Shown here: positions 28,002-35,872 of the stretch, in pieces
How positions within the stretch are numbered: position 1 is the stretch's first letter
Layout: each line of letters opens with the position of its first letter
Assembly (NCBI RefSeq): GCF_030730925.1
Contig: NZ_JAVAMB010000002.1
Coordinates: forward strand, 186,001 to 250,000
Direction of reading: 5' to 3'
DNA from: Flavobacterium sp. DG2-3
Lineage (GTDB): Bacteria > Bacteroidota > Bacteroidia > Flavobacteriales > Flavobacteriaceae
DNA length: 64,000 nucleotides
Program-made: the position numbers and the translations under genes
Notes under the pieces: model-generated
Seen by the model: the letters and a program-made list of their open reading frames with translations, nothing else
Told to the model about the DNA's origin: nothing
Database searches by the model: none

Positions 28002-28136
28002 GCCACAGATTAAAAGGATTATTTGGATTGGAAAAATCCGCTTTATCTGCTAATCTGCGCGAAAAAATTTGGTCTCGCAGATTTAGCAGATTTTGGAGAT
28101 AAAATAAAAATCCTTTTTAATCCTTTAATCTGTGGC
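28002..28136. repeat. Nested inverted repeat between porX and tsaE
   Basis: Outer arms GCCACAGATTAAAAGGATT (28002-28020) and AATCCTTTAATCTGTGGC (28119-28136) pair with one base gap. Inside lies a second pair, TCTGCTAATCTGCG and CGCAGATTTAGCAGA. The whole can form a large double-stem structure. It looks like a dispersed flavobacterial intergenic element; further GTGGCAAAAA and ATTCGTG words follow up to the tsaE start. Confidence 0.8.
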
Positions 28137-28268
28137 AAAAAATAATTACGCTTTCGCGGAAAACAATTAATACAGATATTTATCCGCCACGAATTCAATA
28201 TTTTTTACAAATAATTTTAGATTAATTCGTGAGAATTGGTGAAATTCGTGGCAAAAATTCACCACAAA

Positions 28269-28676
28269 ATGACGATCACTTTTACTTTAGATCAAATTCA
28301 GGAAACTGCTGAGCAGATTTTAGCTTCAAACCCTCAGAAAATTATTCTTTTTAATGGAGAAATGGGTGTTGGAAAAACGACTTTAATCAAGCAATTATGC
28401 AAGAGTTTAGGAATTACAGACGCAACCAGCAGTCCAACTTTTTCTCTAGTAAACGAATATCAGATTCCGAACGGCAAAAAAGTATATCATTTTGATTTTT
28501 ACAGAATTAAGCAAGAAAGCGAAGCACTAGATATGGGTGTTGATGATTATTTGTATTCTGGAAATTGGTGTTTTATCGAATGGTCTGAAAAAATTGAAAG
28601 CTTAATCCCAGAAGAACATTCTACAATTAATATTGAATTGCTTTCAGACGGAAGCAGAAAACTAACATTAATATAG
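28269..28676 (+). CDS. tsaE: tRNA threonylcarbamoyladenosine biosynthesis ATPase TsaE
   Basis: 135 residues from the ATG at 28269; an upstream in-frame start lies inside repeat DNA and is rejected. The P-loop is GEMGVGKTTLIKQL, followed by ATSSPTFSLVNEY (switch region), YHFDFYRI and CFIEWSEKIESLIPEE. TsaE binds TsaD-TsaB and is needed for t6A37 formation on ANN-decoding tRNAs. The length is slightly short but complete. It follows porX on the same strand after a 277-bp repeat-filled gap. Confidence 0.95.
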   Translation: MTITFTLDQIQETAEQILASNPQKIILFNGEMGVGKTTLIKQLCKSLGITDATSSPTFSLVNEYQIPNGKKVYHFDFYRIKQESEALDMGVDDYLYSGNWCFIEWSEKIESLIPEEHSTINIELLSDGSRKLTLI

Positions 28677-28682
28677 TTTTTC

Positions 28683-29447
28683 ATGACTTCCGAAAACCAA
28701 CATAATTGCGTTGAGCATAATGATCTAAAAAAAGATATTGTACTCAATATTGAAAAGTATGGTCTTCAAGTTATAATAATTGAAGCAACGGATTATCTGC
28801 CTTCTTTTGCTTACAGTATAGGATTATGGCAAAAATATAATCACCCTGAGATAATTTGTTTTGGATTATCAGCTTCACTTCTGCATACTATAATAAATGA
28901 TGTTGCTGAAATAATTAAAACTGGCGAGTCTTTTATAACCGAAAAACAATATTTTGATCGAATTTTCAACAACAGTAAAGCTGAATTCTTAAAAGTTCAT
29001 CCAGAGAATATTGACGATTATTTTGGCACTGCAATAAATTTTTACAGCAAAAATAATTTTCCAGCACTTCAACTTGTTTGGACAGATCGAAATGATAAAT
29101 TTCCTTGGGAAGAAAATTTTGAAGAAGAGTTTTTATACAAACAGCCACTGTTAGATAGAAATAACAACTTTAAATTTAGAGAGCCAAAAAACTTAACTTC
29201 TTTCACCACAAAACAATGGCTTGAAGGTAAACCAATAATAAAGGTCTACCATGATGATGAAGGCGATTGGATATTTTTAACTGATGATGAAACATCAACT
29301 GAAAACATGATAATTGTGGCACTTGAACAATTAGTTTTAAAAGACAATTCTTTAAATCAGATTTTTAATCTTGAATATGGTGAAGAGGGAGAAAGAAAAA
29401 ACCTTGATCACAATTGGATCATAAGAAAAACCGAAAATGATAATTGA
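28683..29447 (+). CDS. DUF4262-domain protein
   Basis: 254 residues, cytoplasmic. The N-terminal 150 residues match the DUF4262 pattern: DIVLNIEKYGLQVIIIEATDYLP, then FAYSIGLWQKYNHPEIICFGL, and ALQLVWTDRNDKFPWE. The C-terminal part (about 165-250) resembles the small immunity-associated fold with KVYHDDEGDWIFLTDD. DUF4262 proteins are of unknown role and occur near polymorphic toxin or defence genes in some genomes, but nothing of that kind is adjacent here. It begins 6 bp after the tsaE stop, so it is probably cotranscribed. Confidence 0.8.
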   Translation: MTSENQHNCVEHNDLKKDIVLNIEKYGLQVIIIEATDYLPSFAYSIGLWQKYNHPEIICFGLSASLLHTIINDVAEIIKTGESFITEKQYFDRIFNNSKAEFLKVHPENIDDYFGTAINFYSKNNFPALQLVWTDRNDKFPWEENFEEEFLYKQPLLDRNNNFKFREPKNLTSFTTKQWLEGKPIIKVYHDDEGDWIFLTDDETSTENMIIVALEQLVLKDNSLNQIFNLEYGEEGERKNLDHNWIIRKTENDN

Positions 29448-29544
29448 AAAAATTTCTTAACACTCCGCTTAGAGTATTAGCAGAATTTTTGCATTAATTT
29501 TAAATCTTTTTACGTAATTTGTACCCTTAATTTTTGCACTATCC

Positions 29545-30744
29545 ATGTCAATCACGTTAACTCCATTTACAAAACAACAATTAATACCGCAGGAAGAAAA
29601 ACTTGAGGTTGGTCGTTTTAAAAGAGAACTTTTTATAGGAATTCCTAAAGAGACAAGTTACCAGGAACGCCGTATCTGTCTTACGCCCGATGCTGTGAAC
29701 TCCTTAACGTACGAGGGACACCGCGTTATGATTGAATCTGGAGCTGGAGAAAGTTCGAGTTATACGGATAAAGAATATGCAGATGCCGGTGCAGAAATTA
29801 CAAAAGATACTAAAAGAGTTTTTGGCTGTCCGTTTTTATTAAAAGTAGAACCACCAACATTGGCAGAAATCGAAATGATTAATCCGGAAACGGTTATTAT
29901 TTCAGCTATTCAGCTAAAAACCAAAAAGAAAGAATACTTCGAAGCATTGGCAAAAAAGAAAATTACAGCCTTAGCTTTTGAATATATTAAAGATGAAGAT
30001 GGATCTTATCCCGCTGTAAAATCTTTAAGCGAAATTGCAGGAACAGCTTCAATCCTTATTGCTGCTGAATTAATGATCACTGACGAATTCGGAAAAGGCC
30101 TTTTATTTGGAAATATTACTGGTGTTCCTCCTACTGAAGTAGTCATTTTAGGAGCAGGAACTGTAGGTGAATTTGCCGCCAAAACCGCTATCGGATTGGG
30201 TGCCAACGTAAAAGTTTTTGATAATTCGATTACAAAACTACGTCGTCTTCAAAACAATTTAAACCAAAGAATTTTTACTTCAACTATACAGCAAAAAGGT
30301 TTATTAAAAGCTTTAAGACGTTGTGATGTGGCTATTGGCGCTATGCGGGGCAAAGAACGCTGCCCAATTGTCGTAAATGAAACAATGGTAGAACACATGA
30401 AAAAAGGTGCCGTAATTGTTGATGTTAGTATCGATACTGGCGGTTGTTTCGAAACTTCGGAAGTCACTACTCATGAAAAACCAACTTTTATAAAAAACAA
30501 TGTATTGCACTACTGCGTACCTAATATACCTTCAAGATATTCCAAAACGGCTTCATTATCAATCAGTAACATCTTGACACCTTATCTGCATCAGATAGCC
30601 GAAGATGGTGGTATCGAGAGCGCCATTCGCTGCAATAAAGGCCTTAAAAACGGAATTTATCTTTATCACGGAATCCTAACAAATAAAGCTATTGGCGACT
30701 GGTTCGATTTACCAGACAACGATATTAATTTACTTGTATTTTAA
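29545..30744 (+). CDS. ald: Alanine dehydrogenase
   Basis: 399 residues. N-terminal AlaDH/PNT domain (IGIPKETSYQERRICLTPDAV), then a Rossmann NAD domain (VILGAGTVGEFAAKTAIGLGA) and the block VIVDVSIDTGGCFETS with HYCVPNIPSRYSKTASLSIS. It interconverts L-alanine and pyruvate plus ammonia with NAD. It is some 25-30 residues longer than typical Bacillus/Mycobacterium enzymes because of an N-terminal extension (LTPFTKQQLIPQEEKLEV), a trait I associate with flavobacterial homologues. Confidence 0.92.
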   Translation: MSITLTPFTKQQLIPQEEKLEVGRFKRELFIGIPKETSYQERRICLTPDAVNSLTYEGHRVMIESGAGESSSYTDKEYADAGAEITKDTKRVFGCPFLLKVEPPTLAEIEMINPETVIISAIQLKTKKKEYFEALAKKKITALAFEYIKDEDGSYPAVKSLSEIAGTASILIAAELMITDEFGKGLLFGNITGVPPTEVVILGAGTVGEFAAKTAIGLGANVKVFDNSITKLRRLQNNLNQRIFTSTIQQKGLLKALRRCDVAIGAMRGKERCPIVVNETMVEHMKKGAVIVDVSIDTGGCFETSEVTTHEKPTFIKNNVLHYCVPNIPSRYSKTASLSISNILTPYLHQIAEDGGIESAIRCNKGLKNGIYLYHGILTNKAIGDWFDLPDNDINLLVF

Positions 30745-30765
30745 GGGAACTTTAATGTACCTTTG
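30734..30765 (+). promoter_or_regulatory. Promoter of the DUF4258-like gene
   Basis: TTG (30734-30736), 21 bases, then TACCTTTG (30758-30765), a good match to the Bacteroidetes TTG / TAnnTTTG arrangement. It overlaps the end of ald and predicts a leader of about 10 bases before the ATG at 30781. Confidence 0.6.
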
Positions 30766-30780
30766 CAAAAAATTTATTTC

Positions 30781-31155
30781 ATGAAGTTCGTACACCGTTT
30801 TGCATATTATCTGATTGGTCTCGTAATGGGATGTTTTATTGTATCAGGATTTTTTATTGGAAAAGACACCCGTTGCAATTATTTTCCAAACGCAAGAGTT
30901 TTAAATAATCTTAGAACAAAACCTTTTCAATATTCTCCAAAAGCCATTCAGACTCTAAGCGAAAAATGGGTGGATACGGCAGATGTCAAAAATACTTTAA
31001 CTTACGGAGATGTTGATTTTGATCAAAGTAACGTTCCAACAAAAGGAGGAAAACTTTATATCATTGAAGGCAAAACAGTTAAAGATCAAGAAATTATTCT
31101 AAAAGTAGTAAACTACGAGAATAAAGCTGTTTTAGAAGAAATCGTAAAAAAATAA
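30781..31155 (+). CDS. Small membrane-anchored protein (DUF4258-like)
   Basis: 124 residues from the ATG at 30781; the reading frame extends to a TTG at 30763 but that lies in the promoter. One N-terminal hydrophobic helix (FAYYLIGLVMGCFIVSGFFIG) precedes a soluble part with CNYFPNARVLNNLRTKPF and VLEEIVKK at the end. I recall it as the DUF4258-type protein found next to alanine dehydrogenase in flavobacteria. Function unknown. It ends in a strong terminator. Confidence 0.75.
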   Translation: MKFVHRFAYYLIGLVMGCFIVSGFFIGKDTRCNYFPNARVLNNLRTKPFQYSPKAIQTLSEKWVDTADVKNTLTYGDVDFDQSNVPTKGGKLYIIEGKTVKDQEIILKVVNYENKAVLEEIVKK

Positions 31156-31158
31156 AAT

Positions 31159-31199
31159 AAAAAAATCTTTTGTTTCTCGCAGATTCAAAAGATTTTTTT
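31159..31199 (+). terminator. Terminator of the ald-linked small gene
   Basis: Perfect 14-bp stem AAAAAAATCTTTTG / CAAAAGATTTTTTT with a 13-base loop, starting a few bases after the stop codon. The T run suits the plus strand, and the A run lets it also act on the minus strand for ung. Confidence 0.85.
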
Positions 31200-31247
31200 A
31201 ACTAAAGAATATTTCTCGCAAAGTCACAAAGACACAAAGTTTTTTAC

Positions 31248-31276
31248 CTTTGTCCCTTTGTCACTCTGAAACTTTG
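31248..31276. repeat. 29-bp intergenic repeat, copy 2
   Basis: Matches 1607-1635 at 27 of 29 positions and lies between the ald-linked gene and the ung stop. The flanking words CAAAGTCACAAAGACACAAAG upstream form an imperfect inverse partner, so it can fold. Confidence 0.55.
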
Positions 31277-31285
31277 CACCTTAAA

Positions 31286-31951
31286 TTACCATTCTATCTC
31301 TTTCAATCCTTTCGATTTCAAAAATTCATTAGTTTGAGAAAAATGTTTGTTTCCAAACCAAAAACCTCTATTTGCGCTTAAAGGCGAAGGATGTCCAGAT
31401 TTTAAAATATGATGTTTTGAAGCGTCAATCAAAGCCGCTTTCTTTTGAGCAAAACCTCCCCAAAGCAAGAAAACAACATTTTCTTTTTCAGCCGAAATTT
31501 GTTTAATCACAGCATCAGTAAATTTTTCCCAGCCTTTTCCTTGGTGGCTTCCTGCTTCAGATTGTCGAACGGTTAAAGTGGCATTTAAAAGAAAAACACC
31601 CTGATCTGCCCAACGTTCCAAATTTCCAGTTTTAGGAAGCGGTTTTCCCAAATCAGTTTCGATTTCTCTAAAAATATTGTATAAAGAAGGCGGAAAAGGA
31701 ATTCCGTCATTTACAGAAAAACACAAACCATTTGCCTGATTTGGTCCGTGATACGGATCTTGCCCAATGATAACTACTTTTACTTCGTCAAAATGACAAT
31801 GGTCAAAAGCTGAAAAAATCTGGTTCCCTTTTGGGTAACAAATTTTTGTCGCGTATTCCGATTTTACAAATTCAATTAAATCGTTGAAGTATGGTTTTTC
31901 GAATTCTTCATTCAAAACAGGTTTCCAAGAAGAATGCATTTTTACGTCCAT
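31286..31951 (-). CDS. ung: Uracil-DNA glycosylase, family 1
   Basis: 221 residues. The water-activating motif GQDPYHGPNQANGLCFSV, the uracil-recognition strand (VFLLWGG) and the DNA-intercalating loop GHPSPLSANRGF are all intact. It excises uracil from DNA in base excision repair. A single gene, convergent with the ald-linked gene and divergent from the MutS2-like gene 182 bp away. Confidence 0.97.
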   Translation of the reverse strand: MDVKMHSSWKPVLNEEFEKPYFNDLIEFVKSEYATKICYPKGNQIFSAFDHCHFDEVKVVIIGQDPYHGPNQANGLCFSVNDGIPFPPSLYNIFREIETDLGKPLPKTGNLERWADQGVFLLNATLTVRQSEAGSHQGKGWEKFTDAVIKQISAEKENVVFLLWGGFAQKKAALIDASKHHILKSGHPSPLSANRGFWFGNKHFSQTNEFLKSKGLKEIEW

Positions 31952-32101
31952 AATTTTTTTTATGCGAATTTCAGAAATAATTACCTAAAATCATATTCCT
32001 AAAAGAAAAACATCAAAAATCGAAAGTAAAAAATTAAAACGACAGCAAAGAAAAAAACTCATAATTCATAACTCATAATTCACAATTGATGAATGTTTTC
32101 G

Positions 32102-32109
32102 TACTTTTG
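32102..32109 (+). promoter_or_regulatory. Candidate -7 box of the mutS2 promoter
   Basis: TACTTTTG fits TAnnTTTG and ends 24 bp before the ATG at 32134. The nearest TTG (32086-32088) is too close at 13 bases, so only the -7 half is supported. Confidence 0.4.
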
Positions 32110-32133
32110 CTTTTGCTTTCATAAAGAAAATAA

Positions 32134-34299
32134 ATGATCAGTATTACCGAAAAAACATTACAAGACTTACAATTTCCAACTGTTTTAGAAACCATTTCAG
32201 ATGGGTGCAACACCGACATTGGAAAAGAAAAGGCTTTACAGATAAAACCATTTAGAGACAAAGAAGAATTAATGCAAGCTTTGATGCAGACATCGGAGTA
32301 TGTGTCTTCTTTTCAGAATAATAACGCCATTCCGAATCACGGATTTGACGCCATTTCGCATGAAATTAAATTTCTTGCCATTGAGGACAGTTTTCTTGAA
32401 GTAGGAAGTTTTAGAAAAATTGCTAATCTTTCTGCAACAACAAATGTGTTGCTGAATTTCTTAAAAAAATTCGATGACTATTATCCAAATTTAAACGCAA
32501 GAGCTTCTCGCGTAGAATTGACCAAAGATATTATCACGGCAATTGACGCAATTGTAGACAAATATGGAGAAATTAAAGATAATGCTTCTCCCGCTCTGTC
32601 TGGAATTCGCCAAAATATGAATTTGGTTCGCGGAAAAGTAAACCAAAGCTTTGGTGTGGCTTTGACTCAGTACAACAGTTTAGGCTATTTGGATGATATT
32701 AAAGAAAGTTTTGTTCAAAACCGTAGAGTTTTGGCCGTTTTAGCGATGTATCGCCGTAAGGTAAAAGGCTCAATTTTAGGAAGTTCTAAAACTGGAAGCA
32801 TTGCTTATATCGAACCAGAAGCTACTTTGAAATATTCTCGAGAATTAGCCAATTTAGAATACGAAGAGAAAGAAGAAATTACTAGAATTCTAAAGAATTT
32901 ATCAAATGCAATTCGTCCATATCTTCCTTTACTGATTGAATATCAAGACTTTTTAAGTGATATCGACGTAGTTGCCGGAAAAGCAAAATATGCAAACCGA
33001 ATCAACGGGATTTTACCTGCAATTACAGACGAAAGAAGATTATTTTTTAGAGAAGCGTATCATCCGATTTTATATTTGAACAACAAACAAAAACAAGAAG
33101 TTACGCATCCGCAGACAATCGAACTAAAACAAGAAAACAGAATTATTGTTATTTCTGGTCCAAATGCTGGAGGAAAAACCATTTCCTTAAAAACGGTTGG
33201 ATTATTGCAATTAATGCTGCAATCTGGAATTTTGATTCCGGTGCACGAAAGAAGCGAAACATTCTTATTTGACAGAATATTGACAGACATTGGAGACAAT
33301 CAATCTATTGAAAATCATTTAAGTACATATTCTTATCGTTTAAAAAACATGAATTATTTCTTAAAGAAATGCAACAAAAAAACCATGTTTTTAATTGACG
33401 AATTTGGTACAGGTTCTGATCCAGAATTGGGTGGAGCTTTAGCTGAAATTTTCTTAGAAGAATTTTACCATCGTGAGGCTTTCGGAATTATCACAACGCA
33501 TTATTCTAATTTGAAGATTTTGGCTAACGAATTGCCATATGCAACGAATGCGAATATGATGTTCGACGAAAAATCTTTAGAACCAATGTACAAACTGGCT
33601 TTGGGTCAGGCCGGAAGCTCGTTTACTTTTGAAGTGGCTCAGAAAAATGGAATTCCATTTGGATTGATTAATCGTGCGAAAAAGAAAATCGAAGTTGGAA
33701 AAGTTCGTTTTGACAAAACTATTGCAACGCTTCAAAAAGAGAGATCAAAGCTGGAAAAAACTTCTTTAAATTTAAAAGAAGAAGAAACTCGTGCGCGTGA
33801 AGAAAGTAAAAAGATGGAAAACATCAATACTAGAATTCAGCAAAAATTAGAAAGCTATCAAGAACTTTACGACAGTAATCAGAAAATTATTTACATCGGA
33901 CAAAAAATTGATGATATAGCCGAGAAGTATTTCAATAACAAAAATAAGAAGGAACTAATTGGTGAGTTTTTGAAAATTGTTGAAATTGAAAATTCGAAAC
34001 GTAAAAAAGCTACTCCAAAAGAAGTAAAGGCAAAAGTTGAAAAACAAAAAGAAGTTATAGCCGAAGTTCAGGTAAAAGTAGAAGAAATTCGAAAAGAGAA
34101 AAAAGAAAAGAAACTCAAACCAGTTATTGAAAAACCAAAGCCAATTTTAAAAGTTGGCGACCGTGTAAGAATGCTTGACGGAAGATCTGTTGGAAGTATC
34201 GATTCTATCGAAAAAAATAAAGCAACAGTAAATTATGGCATTTTTACTTCGAAAGTAAGCTTGGATGAATTGGAATTGGTTGAAGCTGTCAAAAAATAA
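32134..34299 (+). CDS. mutS2: MutS2-like DNA-binding ATPase without Smr domain
   Basis: 721 residues. MutS-type lever/clamp helices are followed by the ATPase with Walker A GPNAGGKTISLK (about 341-352), Walker B FLIDEFGTGSDPELGGALAE and TTHYSNLK. A long coiled coil of Lys/Glu-rich sequence follows (about 515-665), then a short beta segment (KVGDRVRMLDGRSVGSIDSI). Classical MutS2 proteins continue with an Smr nuclease domain; here the protein stops before one. It therefore probably binds branched DNA or collided ribosomes but lacks the nuclease. I think flavobacterial homologues share this form. Single gene; ATG start just after the promoter-like region. Confidence 0.92.
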   Translation: MISITEKTLQDLQFPTVLETISDGCNTDIGKEKALQIKPFRDKEELMQALMQTSEYVSSFQNNNAIPNHGFDAISHEIKFLAIEDSFLEVGSFRKIANLSATTNVLLNFLKKFDDYYPNLNARASRVELTKDIITAIDAIVDKYGEIKDNASPALSGIRQNMNLVRGKVNQSFGVALTQYNSLGYLDDIKESFVQNRRVLAVLAMYRRKVKGSILGSSKTGSIAYIEPEATLKYSRELANLEYEEKEEITRILKNLSNAIRPYLPLLIEYQDFLSDIDVVAGKAKYANRINGILPAITDERRLFFREAYHPILYLNNKQKQEVTHPQTIELKQENRIIVISGPNAGGKTISLKTVGLLQLMLQSGILIPVHERSETFLFDRILTDIGDNQSIENHLSTYSYRLKNMNYFLKKCNKKTMFLIDEFGTGSDPELGGALAEIFLEEFYHREAFGIITTHYSNLKILANELPYATNANMMFDEKSLEPMYKLALGQAGSSFTFEVAQKNGIPFGLINRAKKKIEVGKVRFDKTIATLQKERSKLEKTSLNLKEEETRAREESKKMENINTRIQQKLESYQELYDSNQKIIYIGQKIDDIAEKYFNNKNKKELIGEFLKIVEIENSKRKKATPKEVKAKVEKQKEVIAEVQVKVEEIRKEKKEKKLKPVIEKPKPILKVGDRVRMLDGRSVGSIDSIEKNKATVNYGIFTSKVSLDELELVEAVKK

Positions 34300-34523
34300 T
34301 TTTCAGCTTTAAAATTGAGTTAAAAATCGCCAAATTTAAAATAAAACGATTTAAAGAAAGATTTTCATTTTAACACAAAAGAAGATCAACAAATTTTAAA
34401 ATTAGCTTAAAATTAATTTATGAAAGCTGTTTTTGATTTGTAAAAATTATTACATATTAAAAATCAATAATAAAAAATTATACATAATACAAATCTTACA
34501 TTTATTTTATTTTCGTTAGTTTT

Positions 34524-34953
34524 GTCATTGCGAGGAACGAAGCAACCTCACTAAGGGTTAGATAAAACTCACAATTACAAAATAAATTAAGAAAATGAAA
34601 CCTGGATTTGTATACATCATAACAAATAAATACCAAACTGTTGTCTACGTCGGAGTAACATCAAATCTTCCGAAAAGAATTTTAGAACATAAAAACAAAA
34701 AATATCCAAAATCATTTTCTGCGCGATATAATGTCAATATTTTAGTTTATTATGAACAATTTCAGTGGATTGAAGAGGCAATTGGAAGAGAAAAACAAAT
34801 AAAAGCAGGTTCAAGAGAAGTAAAAAACAATTTAATTCGTTCTTTAAATCCAACCTGGAAAGATCTATTTGAAGAAATAGAAAACATAATGATTCTATAA
34901 TAACAAATTGTAATGGATAAACATCATGAGATTGCTTCGTTCCTCGCAATGAC
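34524..34953. mobile_element. GIY-YIG nuclease gene between 27-bp inverted repeats (putative 430-bp element)
   Basis: Left arm 34524-34550 begins GTCATTGCGAGGAACGAAGC; right arm 34927-34953 is its inverse with one mismatch in 27. The only gene inside is the GIY-YIG gene. The core GAGGAACGA and the adjoining TTTGTCAT are shared with the hairpins at 35371-35476 and 35540-35647. No target-site duplication is visible. Whether this is a moving unit or repeats collected around a nuclease gene is not decided by the sequence. Confidence 0.6.
34595..34900 (+). CDS. Single-domain GIY-YIG nuclease (COG2827/UPF0213 type)
   Basis: 101 residues, nothing beyond the nuclease fold. GIY-YIG elements in order: FVYIITNK, VVYVGVTSNLPKRILEHK (with the conserved Gly, Arg and His), ARYNVNILVYYEQF, the metal-binding Glu in AIGREKQIK, and a closing NPTWKDL. 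All catalytic positions appear intact, so an active endonuclease is likely. The group is widespread in Bacteroidetes and its role is unclear. Here it lies 44 bp after the left arm and 26 bp before the right arm of a 27-bp inverted repeat. Confidence 0.93.
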   Translation: MKPGFVYIITNKYQTVVYVGVTSNLPKRILEHKNKKYPKSFSARYNVNILVYYEQFQWIEEAIGREKQIKAGSREVKNNLIRSLNPTWKDLFEEIENIMIL

Positions 34954-35356
34954 TGCAAAAAATAAAAAAATAATACTTTTTGATGGAGTTTGTAATCTCT
35001 GCAGTTCTGCTGTACAGTTCATTATCAAACACGACAAAAAAGATATTTTTAGATTTGTCGCATTGCAGTCAGAATTAGGGATTTCAATTTGCAAACATCT
35101 GGGAATCAGTTTTTCTAAAATGGATAGCATTATTTTATACAATCCCGGAACAGCTTATTTTTATAAATCTTCTGCTGTTATCGAAATCGCGAAAAATTTT
35201 GGCGGGCTTTGGAAATTAACTCCAATTTTTAGAATTGTACCGATTTTTATAAGTGACCGAATTTATGATTACGTTGCAAAAAATAGATACAATTGGTATG
35301 GCAAAAAAGAAAGCTGCATGATTCCTACTCCGGAATTGAAAGCTAAGTTTCTTTAG
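34949..35356 (+). CDS. DCC-family thiol-disulfide oxidoreductase-like protein
   Basis: 135 residues from the ATG at 34949. The family motif is at the start: ILFDGVCNLCSSAVQFI, giving D-G-x-C-x-x-C. Later come FVALQSELG, SIILYNPGTAYFYKSSAVIEIAK and a C-terminal CMIPTPELKAKF. Called DCC or DUF393 proteins, they are predicted redox proteins. The start codon lies inside the right arm of the GIY-YIG-flanking repeat, so the translation start and promoter may be recent or repeat-derived; a longer frame begins at 34913 but would encode the repeat. Confidence 0.85.
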   Translation: MTAKNKKIILFDGVCNLCSSAVQFIIKHDKKDIFRFVALQSELGISICKHLGISFSKMDSIILYNPGTAYFYKSSAVIEIAKNFGGLWKLTPIFRIVPIFISDRIYDYVAKNRYNWYGKKESCMIPTPELKAKFL

Positions 35357-35370
35357 ACTTATCCTCATTT

Positions 35371-35476
35371 TTTGTCATCCCGAGGAACGAGGGATCTCCG
35401 CACGAAACTCTACAAAGATTGACGATTTTGATTGCGGAGTTACTTACGGAGATCCCTCGTTCCTCGGGATGACAAA
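35371..35476. repeat. Perfect 30-bp inverted repeat (hairpin element A)
   Basis: Arms 35371-35400 and 35447-35476 are exact inverses over 30 bases (left arm starts TTTGTCATCCCGAGGAACGA). The 46-base interior contains ACAAAGATTG, ACGATTTTGATTGCGGAGTT. No reading frame of note. Confidence 0.9.
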
Positions 35477-35539
35477 CTAGACGAAAAAACAAAACGTTTA
35501 AAAAACAAAAATCCAGATTCCAACTTCGTTTTCCTTTTT

Positions 35540-35647
35540 TTTGTCATTTCGAACGAAGAGAGAAATCTCAGCAAGTAGCTCGACAAAGATTGGCGATTTT
35601 GATTGCGGAGTTTCTTGCGAAGATCCCTCGTTCCTCGGGATGACAAA
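35540..35647. repeat. Second, diverged copy of hairpin element (element B)
   Basis: Right arm and interior match element A closely (interior words ACAAAGATTGGCGATTTTGA and TTGCGGAGTTTCTTGCG; right arm ends CCTCGTTCCTCGGGATGACA). The left arm is changed to GTCATTTCGAACGAAGAGAG. An apparent 68-codon frame on the minus strand is only a translation of the arms. Confidence 0.85.
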
Positions 35648-35679
35648 CTAAACGTAAATGTTCTTATGAAAAGAGTTTC

Positions 35680-35762
35680 CTAGCCCCGATAGAAGTGAAA
35701 ATCCTTTTTTATTTTTTCTTTAAAAATAAAAAAGATTGTAACGGATAGCGGGATTAGCTCCT
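35680..35762. repeat. TAGCCCCGAT-type dispersed repeat, copy 1
   Basis: Starts CTAGCCCCGATAGAAGTG, has an internal hairpin (TTTTTTATTTTT / AAAAATAAAAAAG) and ends in AACGGATAGCGGGATTAGC. A related, inverted piece lies at 44660-44726. I recognise this from other flavobacterial genomes as a common intergenic repeat. Confidence 0.7.
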
Positions 35763-35812
35763 AAAAAATATTTGGTTTTGTAAGAGAAATTGAAATGACA
35801 AACTAAATAAAA

Positions 35813-35850
35813 AAAATCCCAAATTCACATCAATTGGAATTTGGGATTTT
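35813..35850 (-). terminator. Terminator of ettA
   Basis: Perfect 14-bp stem AAAATCCCAAATTC / GAATTTGGGATTTT, 23 bp after the ettA stop, with the T run on the minus strand. Confidence 0.9.
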
Positions 35851-35872
35851 GTATTTTGAAATTTATTAGAAG

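Noticed and set aside
28683..29447. Toxin-immunity role for the DUF4262 gene
   Set aside because: No toxin, Rhs, VgrG or T6SS gene is adjacent; the neighbours are tsaE and alanine dehydrogenase.
34595..34900. Homing endonuclease inside an intron or intein
   Set aside because: The gene is in an intergenic gap between two complete genes and is bounded by palindromic repeats, with no interrupted host gene.
35440..35646. Apparent 68-codon minus-strand gene with a repeated SSRGTRDLRK peptide
   Set aside because: It is a translation of the two hairpin arms; codons follow the repeats and no start signal or homology is seen.
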